Shown here one piece after another: positions 10,397 through 20,386 of a stretch of DNA of 64,000 nucleotides (positions within the stretch are counted from its first letter, which is position 1; every line of letters begins with the position of its first letter). The notes beneath the pieces are model-generated. The model was not told where the DNA came from. It was given only the letters and a program-made list of their open reading frames with translations, and did not search any database. Source of the stretch: an uncultured Methylococcaceae bacterium (lineage in GTDB: Bacteria; Pseudomonadota; Gammaproteobacteria; Methylococcales; Methylomonadaceae); NCBI GenBank assembly GCA_903928685.1, contig CAIYRS010000021.1, positions 1-64,000 on the forward strand. Direction: 5' to 3'. A program made the position numbers and the translations under genes.

Positions 10397-10530
10397 TCTA
10401 GGTTTTGGATGATGTCCACCGATTATGCGGTAAACGGTGGGCAGAAAAGCCTGCCCACCCTACAACTAAAATCTTATTAAACCTGTTACAAGCCTGTTCC
10501 AGGACAGGTATTTTTAATGCGGATGCCGTA

Positions 10531-10558
10531 AGGAGTCCAAAACATGTTTTGGACTCCT
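10531..10558. repeat. Perfect palindrome AGGAGTCCAAAACATGTTTTGGACTCCT
   Basis: 28-bp self-complementary; one of five family members in the window. Confidence 0.95.
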
Positions 10559-10574
10559 AAAACAAAATAAAGGC

Positions 10575-11867
10575 TTATTTGGCTTTAATCGGTACATCTC
10601 TGGGTTTTGCGCCTGTATACAATTGGCGCGGTCTGCCGATTTTTTGCTCAGGATCGGCAATCATTTCATCCCAATGGGCAATCCAGCCGACGGTGCGGCC
10701 CATTGCAAACATGGCGGTGAACATATTGGTTGGGATGCCTAGGGCATGTAAGACGATGCCGGAGTAAAAATCGACATTCGGGTAAAGTTTTTTCTGGATG
10801 AAATAATCATCTTCAAGGGCGATACGCTCTAATTCCAATGCTAATTTGAACAACTTCAAATCGTGCAAATCCAGCTCATTCAATACTTCATGGCAGGTTT
10901 CCCGCATTAAAGTAGCGCGCGGGTCGTAATTTTTGTAAACCCGATGACCAAAACCCATTAAGCGGAACGGGTCGTTTTTGTCTTTGGCTTTAGCGATAAA
11001 TTCCGGGATGCGGGAAACATCGCCAATTTTTTCTAACATCGTCAGTACGGCTTCGTTAGCACCGCCATGAGCAGCACCCCAGAGGCAAGCGATACCCGCA
11101 GTAATACAGGCAAATGGGTTTGCGCCGCTAGAACCTGCTAAACGCACGGTAGACGTGGAGGCATTTTGTTCGTGATCGGCATGTAAAATTAAAATGCGGT
11201 CAAGGGCGCGGACTAAGACGGGGTTGGGGACAAAATCATCACAAGGCGTTGCCAACATCATGCGGAGAAAGTTTTCCACATAGCTGAGTTTGTTTTGTGG
11301 GTACATAAATGGCATACCGACACTGTATTTATGGCACATAGCAACAATGGTCGGGACTTTGGCAATCAAGCGGATGGCGCTGATTTCGCGGTCTTTTTTG
11401 GTACGGATGTCGAGGGTGTCGTGATAAAACGCCGATAACGCACCCACTACACCGACCATAATCGCCATTGGATGCGCGTCGCGGCGGAAGCCTTTGAAGA
11501 AGTTGGTCAATTGATCGTGCACCATGGTGTGCATGGTGACGTGGTGGGTAAATTCCTTTAATTCTTCTTCATTAGGCAATTCGCCGTTCAATAACAAATG
11601 GCAAACTTCCAAGAAAGTGCAATGTTCTGCCAATTGTTCAATCGGGTAACCGCGATATAACAGAACGCCCAAATCACCATCAATAAAGGTAATGCTGGAG
11701 CGGCAACTGGCTGTCGAATTAAAACCAGGATCGTAGGTAAACATGCCTGTATTTTTATACAAGGCTTGAACATCAACAACATCAGGCCCCGTGCTTCCCG
11801 TTAATATGGGTAATTCACACAAGGTTTTATCTTGATCGTTCAAACTAAGTATTTGCGGATTGGTCAT
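10575..11867 (-). CDS. gltA: Citrate synthase (type II)
   Basis: [52 protein letters not shown] motifs. Confidence 0.97.
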   Translation of the reverse strand: MTNPQILSLNDQDKTLCELPILTGSTGPDVVDVQALYKNTGMFTYDPGFNSTASCRSSITFIDGDLGVLLYRGYPIEQLAEHCTFLEVCHLLLNGELPNEEELKEFTHHVTMHTMVHDQLTNFFKGFRRDAHPMAIMVGVVGALSAFYHDTLDIRTKKDREISAIRLIAKVPTIVAMCHKYSVGMPFMYPQNKLSYVENFLRMMLATPCDDFVPNPVLVRALDRILILHADHEQNASTSTVRLAGSSGANPFACITAGIACLWGAAHGGANEAVLTMLEKIGDVSRIPEFIAKAKDKNDPFRLMGFGHRVYKNYDPRATLMRETCHEVLNELDLHDLKLFKLALELERIALEDDYFIQKKLYPNVDFYSGIVLHALGIPTNMFTAMFAMGRTVGWIAHWDEMIADPEQKIGRPRQLYTGAKPRDVPIKAK

Positions 11868-11916
11868 GGTTTTCCCTCTGTTTTAAATCGTTATATCGTT
11901 ACGGTTTTTATCGGGT

Positions 11917-12567
11917 TTATTTTGCTTGGCTGTTAATAATGGCTTGTTGTGCCAATTCGGTGACTTTTGCCCAATTTTTTGCTTTGACGGCATCGCCTGG
12001 TGCTAACCAAGAGCCACCCACGCAAGCCACATTCGGCAAGGCTAAATACGCTAAATAGTTTTCTGGTGAAATGCCGCCTGTTGGGCAGAAAGTCACTTGC
12101 GGTACTGGGCCGGCGATGGCTTTTAACATCGGGATGCCGCCAGCGGCTTCGGCAGGGAAGAATTTGAAATGATCCAAACCGTATTCCATGCCCAACATCA
12201 ATTCAGACAAGCTGGCAACGCCGGGGATCAAGGCGATATTGCCGTTAACCGCCGCTTCCAATAAGGTTGGCGTTAAACCAGGGCTGATGGCAAACACAGC
12301 GCCCGCGTCTTCAGCGGCTTTGAGTTGTTCAGGGTTTAAGATAGTACCTGCGCCGACAATGGCGTCTTTGACGTTTTCGCTAATCAGTTTGATGGCTTCT
12401 AAGGCAATCGGCGTACGCAAGGTGATTTCTAATACTTTAATGCCGCCATCGACCAAGGCTTGTGCGAGCGGTACGGCGTCGTCCAAGTTTTGGATGACCA
12501 TGACCGGCATCACCGGGCCTGCGTTTAAGACGTCTTTCGGGTCGATTTTCCAGTTTTTTTGAGTCAT
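11917..12567 (-). CDS. eda: 2-dehydro-3-deoxy-6-phosphogluconate aldolase
   Basis: VLEITLRTPIALEAI, VGAGTILN, KFFPAEAAGG and CPTGGI motifs. Confidence 0.95.
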   Translation of the reverse strand: MTQKNWKIDPKDVLNAGPVMPVMVIQNLDDAVPLAQALVDGGIKVLEITLRTPIALEAIKLISENVKDAIVGAGTILNPEQLKAAEDAGAVFAISPGLTPTLLEAAVNGNIALIPGVASLSELMLGMEYGLDHFKFFPAEAAGGIPMLKAIAGPVPQVTFCPTGGISPENYLAYLALPNVACVGGSWLAPGDAVKAKNWAKVTELAQQAIINSQAK

Positions 12568-12593
12568 TTTTTAATTCGCTTTAAGTTATTTCA

Positions 12594-12673
12594 GTAGGTT
12601 GGGGTGAGTGAGCGAACCCCAACAAGCTTGTTGGCATGGGTTTGTTGGGGTTCCTGCGTCACCCCAACCTACA
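12594..12673. repeat. Long inverted repeat between edd and eda
   Basis: gtaggttggggtgagtgagcgaaccccaac ... gttggggttcctgcgtcaccccaacctac. Confidence 0.8.
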
Positions 12674-12677
12674 TTAA

Positions 12678-14498
12678 TTAATCACAAACAAACAAATTGG
12701 ACGCACCAGTTTCCGCTGATGAGGCATTTAAGCGGAAGCGTCCGAACATTTCCCGGCCCATGCCGTAATGGTGGTTTTTCGCAGTGTTCGGCACAGGTAC
12801 GCGAGCGTTGAATTCAGCTTCGTCAACCAAGACGTTAACATCACCCGTTTGCAAGTTCATGGAAATAATATCTCCGTTGTGAACTTTTGCCAGCGGCCCG
12901 CCGACTTCACATTCAGGGCACATGTGGATGGCGGACGGCACTTTGCCGGATGCGCCGGACATACGCCCGTCAGTAACCAAGGCGACTTTAAAGCCTTTGT
13001 CTTGCAGCACGCCCAATGGCGGCGTGAGTTTGTGCAATTCCGGCATACCGTTGGCGCGCGGGCCTTGGAAGCGGATAACGGCAACAAAATCTTTTTCCAA
13101 CTCGCCACGTTTGAAGGCTGCCAACATGTCTTCTTGGTCATCAAAAACGATGGCAGGTGCTTCGACAATTTGATGGTCAGCTGATACCGCCGATAATTTC
13201 GATACGCCGCGCCCTAAATTGCCTTTCATCACATGCAAACCGCCACCTGTGGCGAACGGTTGCGCGACGGTACTGAGCACTTCAGGGTCTAAAGATTGTT
13301 CAGGTACAGGTTCCCAAACCAATTTTTCGTCGATCAGTTTGGGCTCTTGGCAGTAGCTGTCCATGCCTTTTTTATCGGCAATGGTGAGGATGTCTTCGTG
13401 CAACAGGCCATTACGCAACAGCTCGGCAATCAACACGCCCATACCGCCAGCGGCTTGGAAATGGTTAACGTCGGCAGAGCCGTTCGGGTAAATTTTGGCG
13501 ATTAACGGTATGGCTTTGGACAATTTGTCGAAATCGTCCCAGTTCAGCACGATGCCGGAAGCGCGGGCGATAGCGATCAAGTGCATGGTGTGGTTGGTTG
13601 AGCCGCCTGTCGCCAGCAAACCGATAACGGCGTTGACAATGGCTTTCTCGCAAACCATGTGCGCGATAGGCCGCCAGTCATCACCCATCGAGGTGAATTT
13701 CAATACTTGGCGCGCGGCTTCTTTGGTCAGCTCGTCACGTAACGGCGTGTAAGGGTTGATGAATGAGCTACCGGGCAAATGCAAGCCCATGATTTCCATC
13801 ATCATCTGGTTGCTGTTGGCGGTGCCGTAAAAAGTACAGGTGCCGGGACTGTGGTAAGACGCCATTTCCGCTTCCAGCAATTCTTTACGGCCAATTTTGC
13901 CGACTGCATAGGCTTGGCGGGCGCGGGCTTTTTCTTTGTTGGTCATGCCGCTGGGCATGGGGCCGGCTGGCACGAACGCCGCAGGCAAATGCCCGAAACT
14001 CAATGCACCAATCAGCAGGCCTGGGACGATTTTGTCACACACGCCTAAATATAAAGCGCCGTCGAACATGTTGTGGCTCATACCGATAGCGGTCGCCATG
14101 GCAATCAAATCGCGGCTGAACAAGGACAATTCCATGCCAGCTTCGCCTTGGGTGATGCCGTCGCACATGGCAGGCACGCCGCCAGCAACTTGTGCGACAC
14201 CGCCCGCTTCGCTCACCGCTTGTTTAATCAAATCCGGCGCGTCTTTATAAGGTTGGTGGGCAGACAACATGTCGTTGTAAGCAGTGATGATGGCGATATT
14301 GGGTTTGTAGTCGGCCTTTAAATCGGCTTTTTCAGCGGCACTACAAGCCGCAAAACCATGCGCCAAGTTACCGCAGCCCTTACCCACACGTGTAGGTGCG
14401 TTTCTGGCGACTTTGTCGATGTATTGCAAATACGCGGAACGCGTCGGATGGCTGCGTTCGATGATCTCTTGGGTAACTTTCTCGATGATGGGGTGCAT
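12678..14498 (-). CDS. edd: Phosphogluconate dehydratase
   Basis: 606-aa [75 protein letters not shown]. Confidence 0.97.
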   Translation of the reverse strand: MHPIIEKVTQEIIERSHPTRSAYLQYIDKVARNAPTRVGKGCGNLAHGFAACSAAEKADLKADYKPNIAIITAYNDMLSAHQPYKDAPDLIKQAVSEAGGVAQVAGGVPAMCDGITQGEAGMELSLFSRDLIAMATAIGMSHNMFDGALYLGVCDKIVPGLLIGALSFGHLPAAFVPAGPMPSGMTNKEKARARQAYAVGKIGRKELLEAEMASYHSPGTCTFYGTANSNQMMMEIMGLHLPGSSFINPYTPLRDELTKEAARQVLKFTSMGDDWRPIAHMVCEKAIVNAVIGLLATGGSTNHTMHLIAIARASGIVLNWDDFDKLSKAIPLIAKIYPNGSADVNHFQAAGGMGVLIAELLRNGLLHEDILTIADKKGMDSYCQEPKLIDEKLVWEPVPEQSLDPEVLSTVAQPFATGGGLHVMKGNLGRGVSKLSAVSADHQIVEAPAIVFDDQEDMLAAFKRGELEKDFVAVIRFQGPRANGMPELHKLTPPLGVLQDKGFKVALVTDGRMSGASGKVPSAIHMCPECEVGGPLAKVHNGDIISMNLQTGDVNVLVDEAEFNARVPVPNTAKNHHYGMGREMFGRFRLNASSAETGASNLFVCD

Positions 14499-14565
14499 AT
14501 TTAAAACCTAGTTATTTTTGTAAGGTACGCCAAAATACTAACCATATAATTAGTTGGCGGATTAA

Positions 14566-16038
14566 TTATTCTTCCCAAGCCCTGCCATCCCTAGCAATCA
14601 GGGCGACGGAGGCTATCGGCCCCCAAGTGCCTGCCGCATAAGTTTTTGGCTTGGCGTAACGTTCTTTCCATGCTGTTTGGATGGAATCTACCCACGTCCA
14701 CGCTTGTTCAATTTCTTCCCTGCTTAAAAATAATGTGGGATTGCCGCGCATAGCTTCCAAGACTAATTTTTCATAGCCACCAAAAATCCGGCTCTTTTTA
14801 AAATCATCGGAGAAGCTTAAATCCAATTTGGTTTTTTGCAGTTTGATGTGCGGGTCTTCAATACCAGGAATTTTATTGAGCATCTCAATTTCCACGCCTT
14901 CGTTGGGCTGTAAATGGATAATCAATTTATTGGGCGGCAAATCGCGGAAGCTGTTGCGGAAAATATTGTGCGGCAGTTGCTTGAAGTACACGACAATTTC
15001 GGTGCGCTTGTTTGGCATACGTTTGCCAGTACGCATATAAAACGGTACGCCTGCCCAACGCCAGTTATCAATATCTACGCGGATGGCGACAAAGCTCTCT
15101 GCGGTACTTTCAGTATTTGCGCCCTCTTCTTCCAAATAACCGGGGACGGCAACGCCTTTTACATAGCCTGCGGTGTATTGTCCACGCACGGTTTTTTCTT
15201 CAACATTGCGCTTGGTAATAGGCCGCAAGGCTTTCAGGACTTTAATTTTTTCACTATGGATGCTGGCGGCTTCCAAGTTAACTGGCGGCTCCATGGCGAT
15301 GAAGGTCAAAATCTGCAACAAATGGTTTTGCAGCATGTCGCGCAGCTGCCCAGTTTTGTCGAAATAATCCCAGCGGCCTTCAATACCGACTTCTTCACCG
15401 ACGGTAATTTGAATGTGGTCAATGGTATTGTGATTCCAATTGGTGGTGAAGATGGAATTGGCAAAACGCAAGGCCAACAAATTCAATACGGTTTCTTTGC
15501 CGAGATAATGGTCAATTCGGAAAACTTGGCTTTCTTTGAAAACGCTGGCAACCACATCATTGATTTCTTTGGACGATTTCAAATCATGCCCGATGGGTTT
15601 TTCCATAACCATGCGCGATTCATCGGTCAACACACCAGAATGCGCCAAGCCTTGGCAAATGCTTTTAAACAAGAATGGCGACACGGCAAAGTAATTGACC
15701 ATAATACGTTTGTCGGCATCGATGATGGTTTTTAGGCTTTGGTACTGCGCCATATCCATCAAATCAATCTGCAAATACGCCAAACGGGTAGCAAACCGCT
15801 GCCAAACCGCATCATCTAAGGCTTCGCTCAAAAATTCTTGCAAGCTTTTATGGGCTATTTCAATAAATTCTTCATTGCTGAACTCATGCCTATCCACACC
15901 GGTAATGCGGGTATCCGGCTTCAATAAATTGGCATTTTCCAGCCGATAAAGGGAGATGATTAGCTTGCGCCGTGACAAATCACCCAAGGCGCCATAAATC
16001 ACCAAATCACAAGGTTTAAATGCTTCTTTATCTATCAT
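14566..16038 (-). CDS. zwf: Glucose-6-phosphate 1-dehydrogenase
   Basis: GALGDLSRRKLIISLYRL; active-site RIDHYLGKETV; RTGKRM. Confidence 0.97.
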   Translation of the reverse strand: MIDKEAFKPCDLVIYGALGDLSRRKLIISLYRLENANLLKPDTRITGVDRHEFSNEEFIEIAHKSLQEFLSEALDDAVWQRFATRLAYLQIDLMDMAQYQSLKTIIDADKRIMVNYFAVSPFLFKSICQGLAHSGVLTDESRMVMEKPIGHDLKSSKEINDVVASVFKESQVFRIDHYLGKETVLNLLALRFANSIFTTNWNHNTIDHIQITVGEEVGIEGRWDYFDKTGQLRDMLQNHLLQILTFIAMEPPVNLEAASIHSEKIKVLKALRPITKRNVEEKTVRGQYTAGYVKGVAVPGYLEEEGANTESTAESFVAIRVDIDNWRWAGVPFYMRTGKRMPNKRTEIVVYFKQLPHNIFRNSFRDLPPNKLIIHLQPNEGVEIEMLNKIPGIEDPHIKLQKTKLDLSFSDDFKKSRIFGGYEKLVLEAMRGNPTLFLSREEIEQAWTWVDSIQTAWKERYAKPKTYAAGTWGPIASVALIARDGRAWEE

Positions 16039-16382
16039 GTTTTAGGTTTCACCGATTTTTACGGTAAGGCTGGTTAAGGGATACAGCAATTAATATGCCG
16101 ACAAATTAAGGGTCAATTATCTCAGAATTCATACCAAGATGCTTATTGATTGTGGCAATTCAGCCCTTGCCACAATAGCATACGCACTAGCACTGGGCGA
16201 CCTGCTCGGCTGGCTTGCCTAATAATGGTGCAAAAAAGCCAGGCGGTTTAACTGCGGCAAATGCCTTGATTTCCCGTCTATGTCCTTTAATATAAGTGCC
16301 ACGCGGCGGCAGGGTAAACACCAATGCTTACCCAAAAGCGCTATCTTTAACGACTAAATTAATCAAAAGCCAACAAACTGAC

Positions 16383-16727
16383 ATGAACAAAGCCGTAACC
16401 GACACCGCATCCACTGATATTTTTTCCTCGGCATTTTTACTGGGCAATGTAGGCGCACCGTTTATCATCGGTATGGCGGTTGGTTATTTCGCCAAAAAAA
16501 TGTTGCGTACTGCGTTATTTTTGGGCGGTGCTGCCATTGTGGTGCTGTTTGCGTGCGAGTACTACGGCGTTATCCACATTACCGACGCCCAGCTTGAAAG
16601 CGCCGCCAGCACCGCAACAGACGCGGCTAAATCTTCTGGCGATTTTTTATTACATCGCCTATCAGACTTCACCAGCAAAGGCCTGAGCGCGACGGCAGGC
16701 TTTTTTACTGGCTTTAAATTAGGCTAA
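16383..16727 (+). CDS. FUN14-like small membrane protein
   Basis: GAPFIIGMAVGYFAKKMLRTALFLGGAAIVVLF with amphipathic C-terminal helix; ORF opens at 16296, ATG at 16383 preferred. Confidence 0.55.
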   Translation: MNKAVTDTASTDIFSSAFLLGNVGAPFIIGMAVGYFAKKMLRTALFLGGAAIVVLFACEYYGVIHITDAQLESAASTATDAAKSSGDFLLHRLSDFTSKGLSATAGFFTGFKLG

Positions 16728-16756
16728 GGTTTAACCGCTTTGAGCGGCGAATGGCT

Positions 16757-16912
16757 TACCCTATCTGAATTGTCGGTATTATTTTCGTAGTGGCGAGCGG
16801 CTGCTCGCCTTATCACAGCAGATTCTGGTATGGGTTCTTAAAAAAGGCGGACAGCCATCCGCCCCTACGGGATCGGATTGACCCGACAAAAAAATCATTG
16901 ACTGAGTACTAG
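16757..16912. repeat. Dispersed composite repeat, copy 2
   Basis: Aligns with 6152-6300. Confidence 0.75.
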
Positions 16913-16918
16913 GCCACC

Positions 16919-17752
16919 ATGCACCAATACTTAAACCTGCTCGACAAAATCCTCAGCGAAGGCCACCGCAAAGCTGACCGCACTGGCAGCGGCACGTTGT
17001 CTATTTTCGGCCATCAACTGCGCTTTGATTTAAACCAAGGCTTCCCCTTAGTCACCACCAAAAAAATCCATTTAAAATCCATCATTCATGAATTGCTGTG
17101 GTTTTTGCAGGGCGATACCAATATCGGTTATTTGCAACAGCATCAGGTGAGTATTTGGAATGCGTGGGCGGATACCGCAGGCGATTTAGGGCCAGTGTAC
17201 GGTCAACAATGGCGCTCTTGGCCCACTGCCGATGGCAAGCAGATTGACCAATTGCAACAAATACTTACGCAACTGACTACTACGCCAGATAGCCGCAGAA
17301 TGCTGGTTTCCGCGTGGAATGTTGCCGATCTGCCGGATGAAAGCATTAGCCCGCAAGCCAATGTTGCCGCCGGAAAAATGGCTTTAGCGCCCTGCCATGC
17401 TTTGTTCCAGTTTTATGTTGCTGACGGGAAATTATCTTGCCAACTTTACCAACGCAGTTGCGACACGTTTTTGGGTTTGCCTTTTAATATCGCCAGTTAT
17501 GCGTTGTTGACGCATATGATTGCCCAACAAGTCGGCTTAGGTGTAGGTGATTTTATTTGGACGGGCGGCGATGTTCATCTGTATCTAAACCATTTGGAAC
17601 AAGCGCGTTTGCAGTTATCCCGCGAACCTTTGCCATTACCGACTTTGCAATTTATACGCAAACCGCCATCGTTGTTTGACTACCAATATGAAGATTTTGC
17701 CCTGTTAGATTATCAGGCGCATGACCATATCAAAGCGGCAATTTCTGTTTAA
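16919..17752 (+). CDS. thyA: Thymidylate synthase
   Basis: [70 protein letters not shown]. Confidence 0.98.
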   Translation: MHQYLNLLDKILSEGHRKADRTGSGTLSIFGHQLRFDLNQGFPLVTTKKIHLKSIIHELLWFLQGDTNIGYLQQHQVSIWNAWADTAGDLGPVYGQQWRSWPTADGKQIDQLQQILTQLTTTPDSRRMLVSAWNVADLPDESISPQANVAAGKMALAPCHALFQFYVADGKLSCQLYQRSCDTFLGLPFNIASYALLTHMIAQQVGLGVGDFIWTGGDVHLYLNHLEQARLQLSREPLPLPTLQFIRKPPSLFDYQYEDFALLDYQAHDHIKAAISV

Positions 17753-17867
17753 ATCTAAGGCTTATGTCCACGAACGGCACGAAAAGACACGAAAAATGGC
17801 ATTGAAATCTGACAGCTGTTCACAACACAAGCTTCCTACCGATAGAAACACTAAAGTCCTTTAATTT

Positions 17868-17897
17868 TTGGAGTCCAAAACATGTTTTGGACTCCAA
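17868..17897. repeat. Perfect palindrome TTGGAGTCCAAAACATGTTTTGGACTCCAA
   Basis: 30-bp self-complementary. Confidence 0.95.
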
Positions 17898-17983
17898 CTT
17901 GGCTATCGTTCCCACGCCGGAGCATCACTGCCATTAAGTTAAGAATTTATAATACTTATCAATAGGATGCGATAGTTGTGGCA

Positions 17984-18032
17984 GGATTTTTCCGTTCGTC
18001 CTGAGCTTGTCGAAGGATGAACGGAAAAATCC
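17984..18032. repeat. REP-like palindrome
   Basis: ggatttttccgttcgtcctgagcttgtcgaaggatgaacggaaaaatcc. Confidence 0.9.
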
Positions 18033-18085
18033 GTGAGCAAAGACTTAAACCATTCATGCTTCGACAAGCTTGTATGGTAAAGCTT

Positions 18086-18262
18086 AAGAGAATCGGGGAA
18101 ACTTTGGGTGTCGGGATGGAGGGACGTCGACAAGTATCTGCTTAGACAGCCCTCGCTGAGAGTTCATCCCATCGCGTCTTCCAGGGTCGATGAAGAATCT
18201 AGCGGTCAGACCGCCGATTTGTGCACAAGCTTACCCGGCAGAAGCACCACCCCGACTCTCTT
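18086..18262 (+). ncRNA. Putative IS110 bridge RNA (about 177 nt)
   Basis: Closing stem AAGAGAATCGGGG (18086-18098)/CCCCGACTCTCTT (18250-18262), 12 of 13 pairs. Target loop guides TCGACAAG (18127-18134) and GCTGAG (18155-18160). Donor loop guides AGAATCT (18194-18200) and ACAAG (18225-18229). Internal hairpin GCGGTCAGACCGC (18202-18214). Confidence 0.85.
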
Positions 18263-18284
18263 ATTTTCAATAGCCGGAGGATTT

Positions 18285-19238
18285 ATGAAAAGCGAAATGT
18301 TGATTGGAATCGATGTGGCGAAGGATGAGTTGGTGATTGATTCAGGGCAAGGGCTTGTCACCATTGCCAATACCCCGTCAGCCATTGATGCCTGGCTGGC
18401 GACCTTGCCAGAGGAAAGTTATCTGGGGCTGGAGGCGACGGGGACCTATCATCAACAGGTCGCCAACCGTGCGGTATCGATGGGCAAGGTTGTCTATGTG
18501 CTCAACCCACGTGACATGCGCCATTATGCGCTCGGCTTAGGGCGGCGCGGCAAGACGGACCGGGTGGACGCCCAAATGATCCGGCGCTTCATCACGGCCG
18601 AACGGTGCCATTTACGCCCCTACCAACCAGCCACGGAAGTGCATCACCAATTGGCTTTGCTGCAACGGCGGCGTGCGACCGTCGTCAAACACCGCCAAGC
18701 CCTGCACAAAGCCTTGCGGGGCATGAACGAACTGGCCGCGCCTATCCGTGCGGCCTTGCTGTCCTTGGACGCCTTGCTGACGAACATTGACAAGCAAATG
18801 AATGGCTTGTTAACGCGGCAACCGATGCTTAAAGCCGAAGCCCGGCGACTTGAAAGCATACCGGGCATTGGCCGGCAAACCTCAACACAGCTTGCCGTCT
18901 TGTTTGATCGTGTACCGTTAAGCGGCAGCGATGCCGCCGTGGCATTTGTGGGGCTTGATCCTAGGGCCAGTGATTCAGGGCAAAAGCGGGGGCGGCGGCG
19001 TGTGTCCAAGCGTGGGCCGGCCGAGTTGCGGCGGTTGCTGTACAACTGTGCCCAGGCGGGGGTCAAAACCGCCGTGTGGAAACCTTATTACCAAGCCTTA
19101 CTCGCCAGAGAATTCTCTGCGACCCAGGCACTGGTCATCCTGGCCAGGAAATTATTACGCATCGCCTTCTCGCTTTGGCGTCAAGCCGATGCCAGATTCG
19201 ATGCACAGAAAATAGGCTGCATTAAAGTTGCAGCTTGA
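18285..19238 (+). CDS. IS110-family transposase (DEDD RuvC-like plus Tnp20 domain)
   Basis: MLIGIDVAKDELVID ... LGLEATGTYH ... GRRGKTDRVDAQMIRRF ... LESIPGIGRQTSTQLAV ... FVGLDPRASDSGQKRGRRRVSKRGPAELRRLLYNCA; SD ggagg upstream of the ATG at 18285. Confidence 0.95.
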   Translation: MKSEMLIGIDVAKDELVIDSGQGLVTIANTPSAIDAWLATLPEESYLGLEATGTYHQQVANRAVSMGKVVYVLNPRDMRHYALGLGRRGKTDRVDAQMIRRFITAERCHLRPYQPATEVHHQLALLQRRRATVVKHRQALHKALRGMNELAAPIRAALLSLDALLTNIDKQMNGLLTRQPMLKAEARRLESIPGIGRQTSTQLAVLFDRVPLSGSDAAVAFVGLDPRASDSGQKRGRRRVSKRGPAELRRLLYNCAQAGVKTAVWKPYYQALLAREFSATQALVILARKLLRIAFSLWRQADARFDAQKIGCIKVAA

Positions 19239-19388
19239 CTAAAACCATAGAATCTCAGCACGAACGGTTTAAGCCTTTGGTTCATATTATTTTTTCCTTA
19301 ACTTAATGGCATTGACGCCGGAGCATGGGAACTATAAATACCCACCCACTCATGTTCGTGTTTTTTCGTGCTTTTCGTGGACAATCAT

Positions 19389-20294
19389 TTACGCCAACTG
19401 CGCTTGGTGAGCCAGCCGTAATAAATCCGCCAACAGCATAATTAATTGCTTACGGTTGCTGGTTTTTCGCCAGACCAGTCCGATACTGCGATACGGCGCT
19501 GGCTCGGTAAATGGCAGATAGCGGATGCTGTGGTCACTGGCTTGGGCGGCAATGCGCGGCATAAAAGTGATTCCTGTCCCCGCCCGTACCATCTGTCTTA
19601 AAGTCTCCAAACCTGTCGCCCGGACATCCGTATCTTCTTCAAGAAAATGCGCTTGGCAAACTTGCAAAGCCTGTCCGCGTAAACAATGGCCTTCATCCAA
19701 TAACAACAGCGCTTGCCCTTGCAAATCCTCAGGGCTTACCTCCGCCTTGGCAGCCAAAGGATGGTCGCCAGCGACGGCTAACAAAAACTCATCCGTGAAT
19801 AGGCTGACCGATTCCAAATAATCATCAACCACAGGCAGCGCCAATAAGGCGACATCCATTTGCCCGTTTTTTAATTGCAGCAGCAATTGCTCGGTTTTTT
19901 CTTCCACCAAAATCAAGCGAATCTGCGGCAGTTGCTGTTTTATCAGGGGTACTAATTGCGGAAAAATATAGGTGGATAAGGTTGGGAATGCGCCTAACCG
20001 TAAATTGCCCGCCAACGGGTCTTGGGCGATACGCGCCAATTCGTTGATGTGTTCCACTTCCCGCAGAATACGACGCGCCGACGCGATAATGCTTTCGCCC
20101 AATTCTGTCGCCAGCACTTTTTTGTTGGTGCGCTCAAAAATCTTTACGCCCAAACCGTCTTCCATTTTTTTTATTTGGGTACTTAAGGTTGGCTGGCTGA
20201 TAAAACAGCGCTCCGCCGCTTGCACAAAGCTGCGTAAATCGGCAACGGCAATTAAGTAATGCAAATCCCTCAAATTCATAATTTGTTCCGGCAA
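19389..20294 (-). CDS. oxyR: LysR-family hydrogen peroxide-inducible regulator OxyR
   Basis: LysR HTH; GHCLRGQALQVC matches the OxyR redox-cysteine segment; start may be 20276. Confidence 0.85.
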   Translation of the reverse strand: MPEQIMNLRDLHYLIAVADLRSFVQAAERCFISQPTLSTQIKKMEDGLGVKIFERTNKKVLATELGESIIASARRILREVEHINELARIAQDPLAGNLRLGAFPTLSTYIFPQLVPLIKQQLPQIRLILVEEKTEQLLLQLKNGQMDVALLALPVVDDYLESVSLFTDEFLLAVAGDHPLAAKAEVSPEDLQGQALLLLDEGHCLRGQALQVCQAHFLEEDTDVRATGLETLRQMVRAGTGITFMPRIAAQASDHSIRYLPFTEPAPYRSIGLVWRKTSNRKQLIMLLADLLRLAHQAQLA

Positions 20295-20386
20295 AAAGCA
20301 AGCGATGGCTTTAAGTGTGCGTTAAAAATTTATCCGACGCAATCACCCATTAATCTATAATGCCGCAACCTTTATAACGAGCTGAT

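Larger units (their letters stand above)
18069..19255 (+). mobile_element. IS110-family insertion sequence inserted in a REP-like repeat, CT core at both junctions
   Basis: Left flank catgcttcgacaag-CT and right flank CT-cagcacgaacgg rejoin to an intact REP-like repeat (compare 63816-63848); encodes a DEDD transposase; about 215 bp noncoding left end and 17 bp right end. Confidence 0.9.
17926..19314. repeat. Inverted-repeat-bracketed (MITE-like) island containing REP-like repeats and the IS110 element
   Basis: cactgccattaagttaagaa at 17926-17945; ccttaacttaatggcattg at 19296-19314. Confidence 0.55.

Noticed and set aside
14914-15735. 273-aa plus-strand ORF
   Set aside because: Antisense to zwf, whose protein is fully conserved; a typical shadow ORF with no recognisable domain.
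18108-18284. N-terminal extension of the transposase ORF (MSGWRDVDKYLLRQPS...)
   Set aside because: It lies entirely within the predicted bridge RNA; the SD-preceded ATG at 18285 gives the conserved IS110 N-terminus MLIGIDVAKDE.
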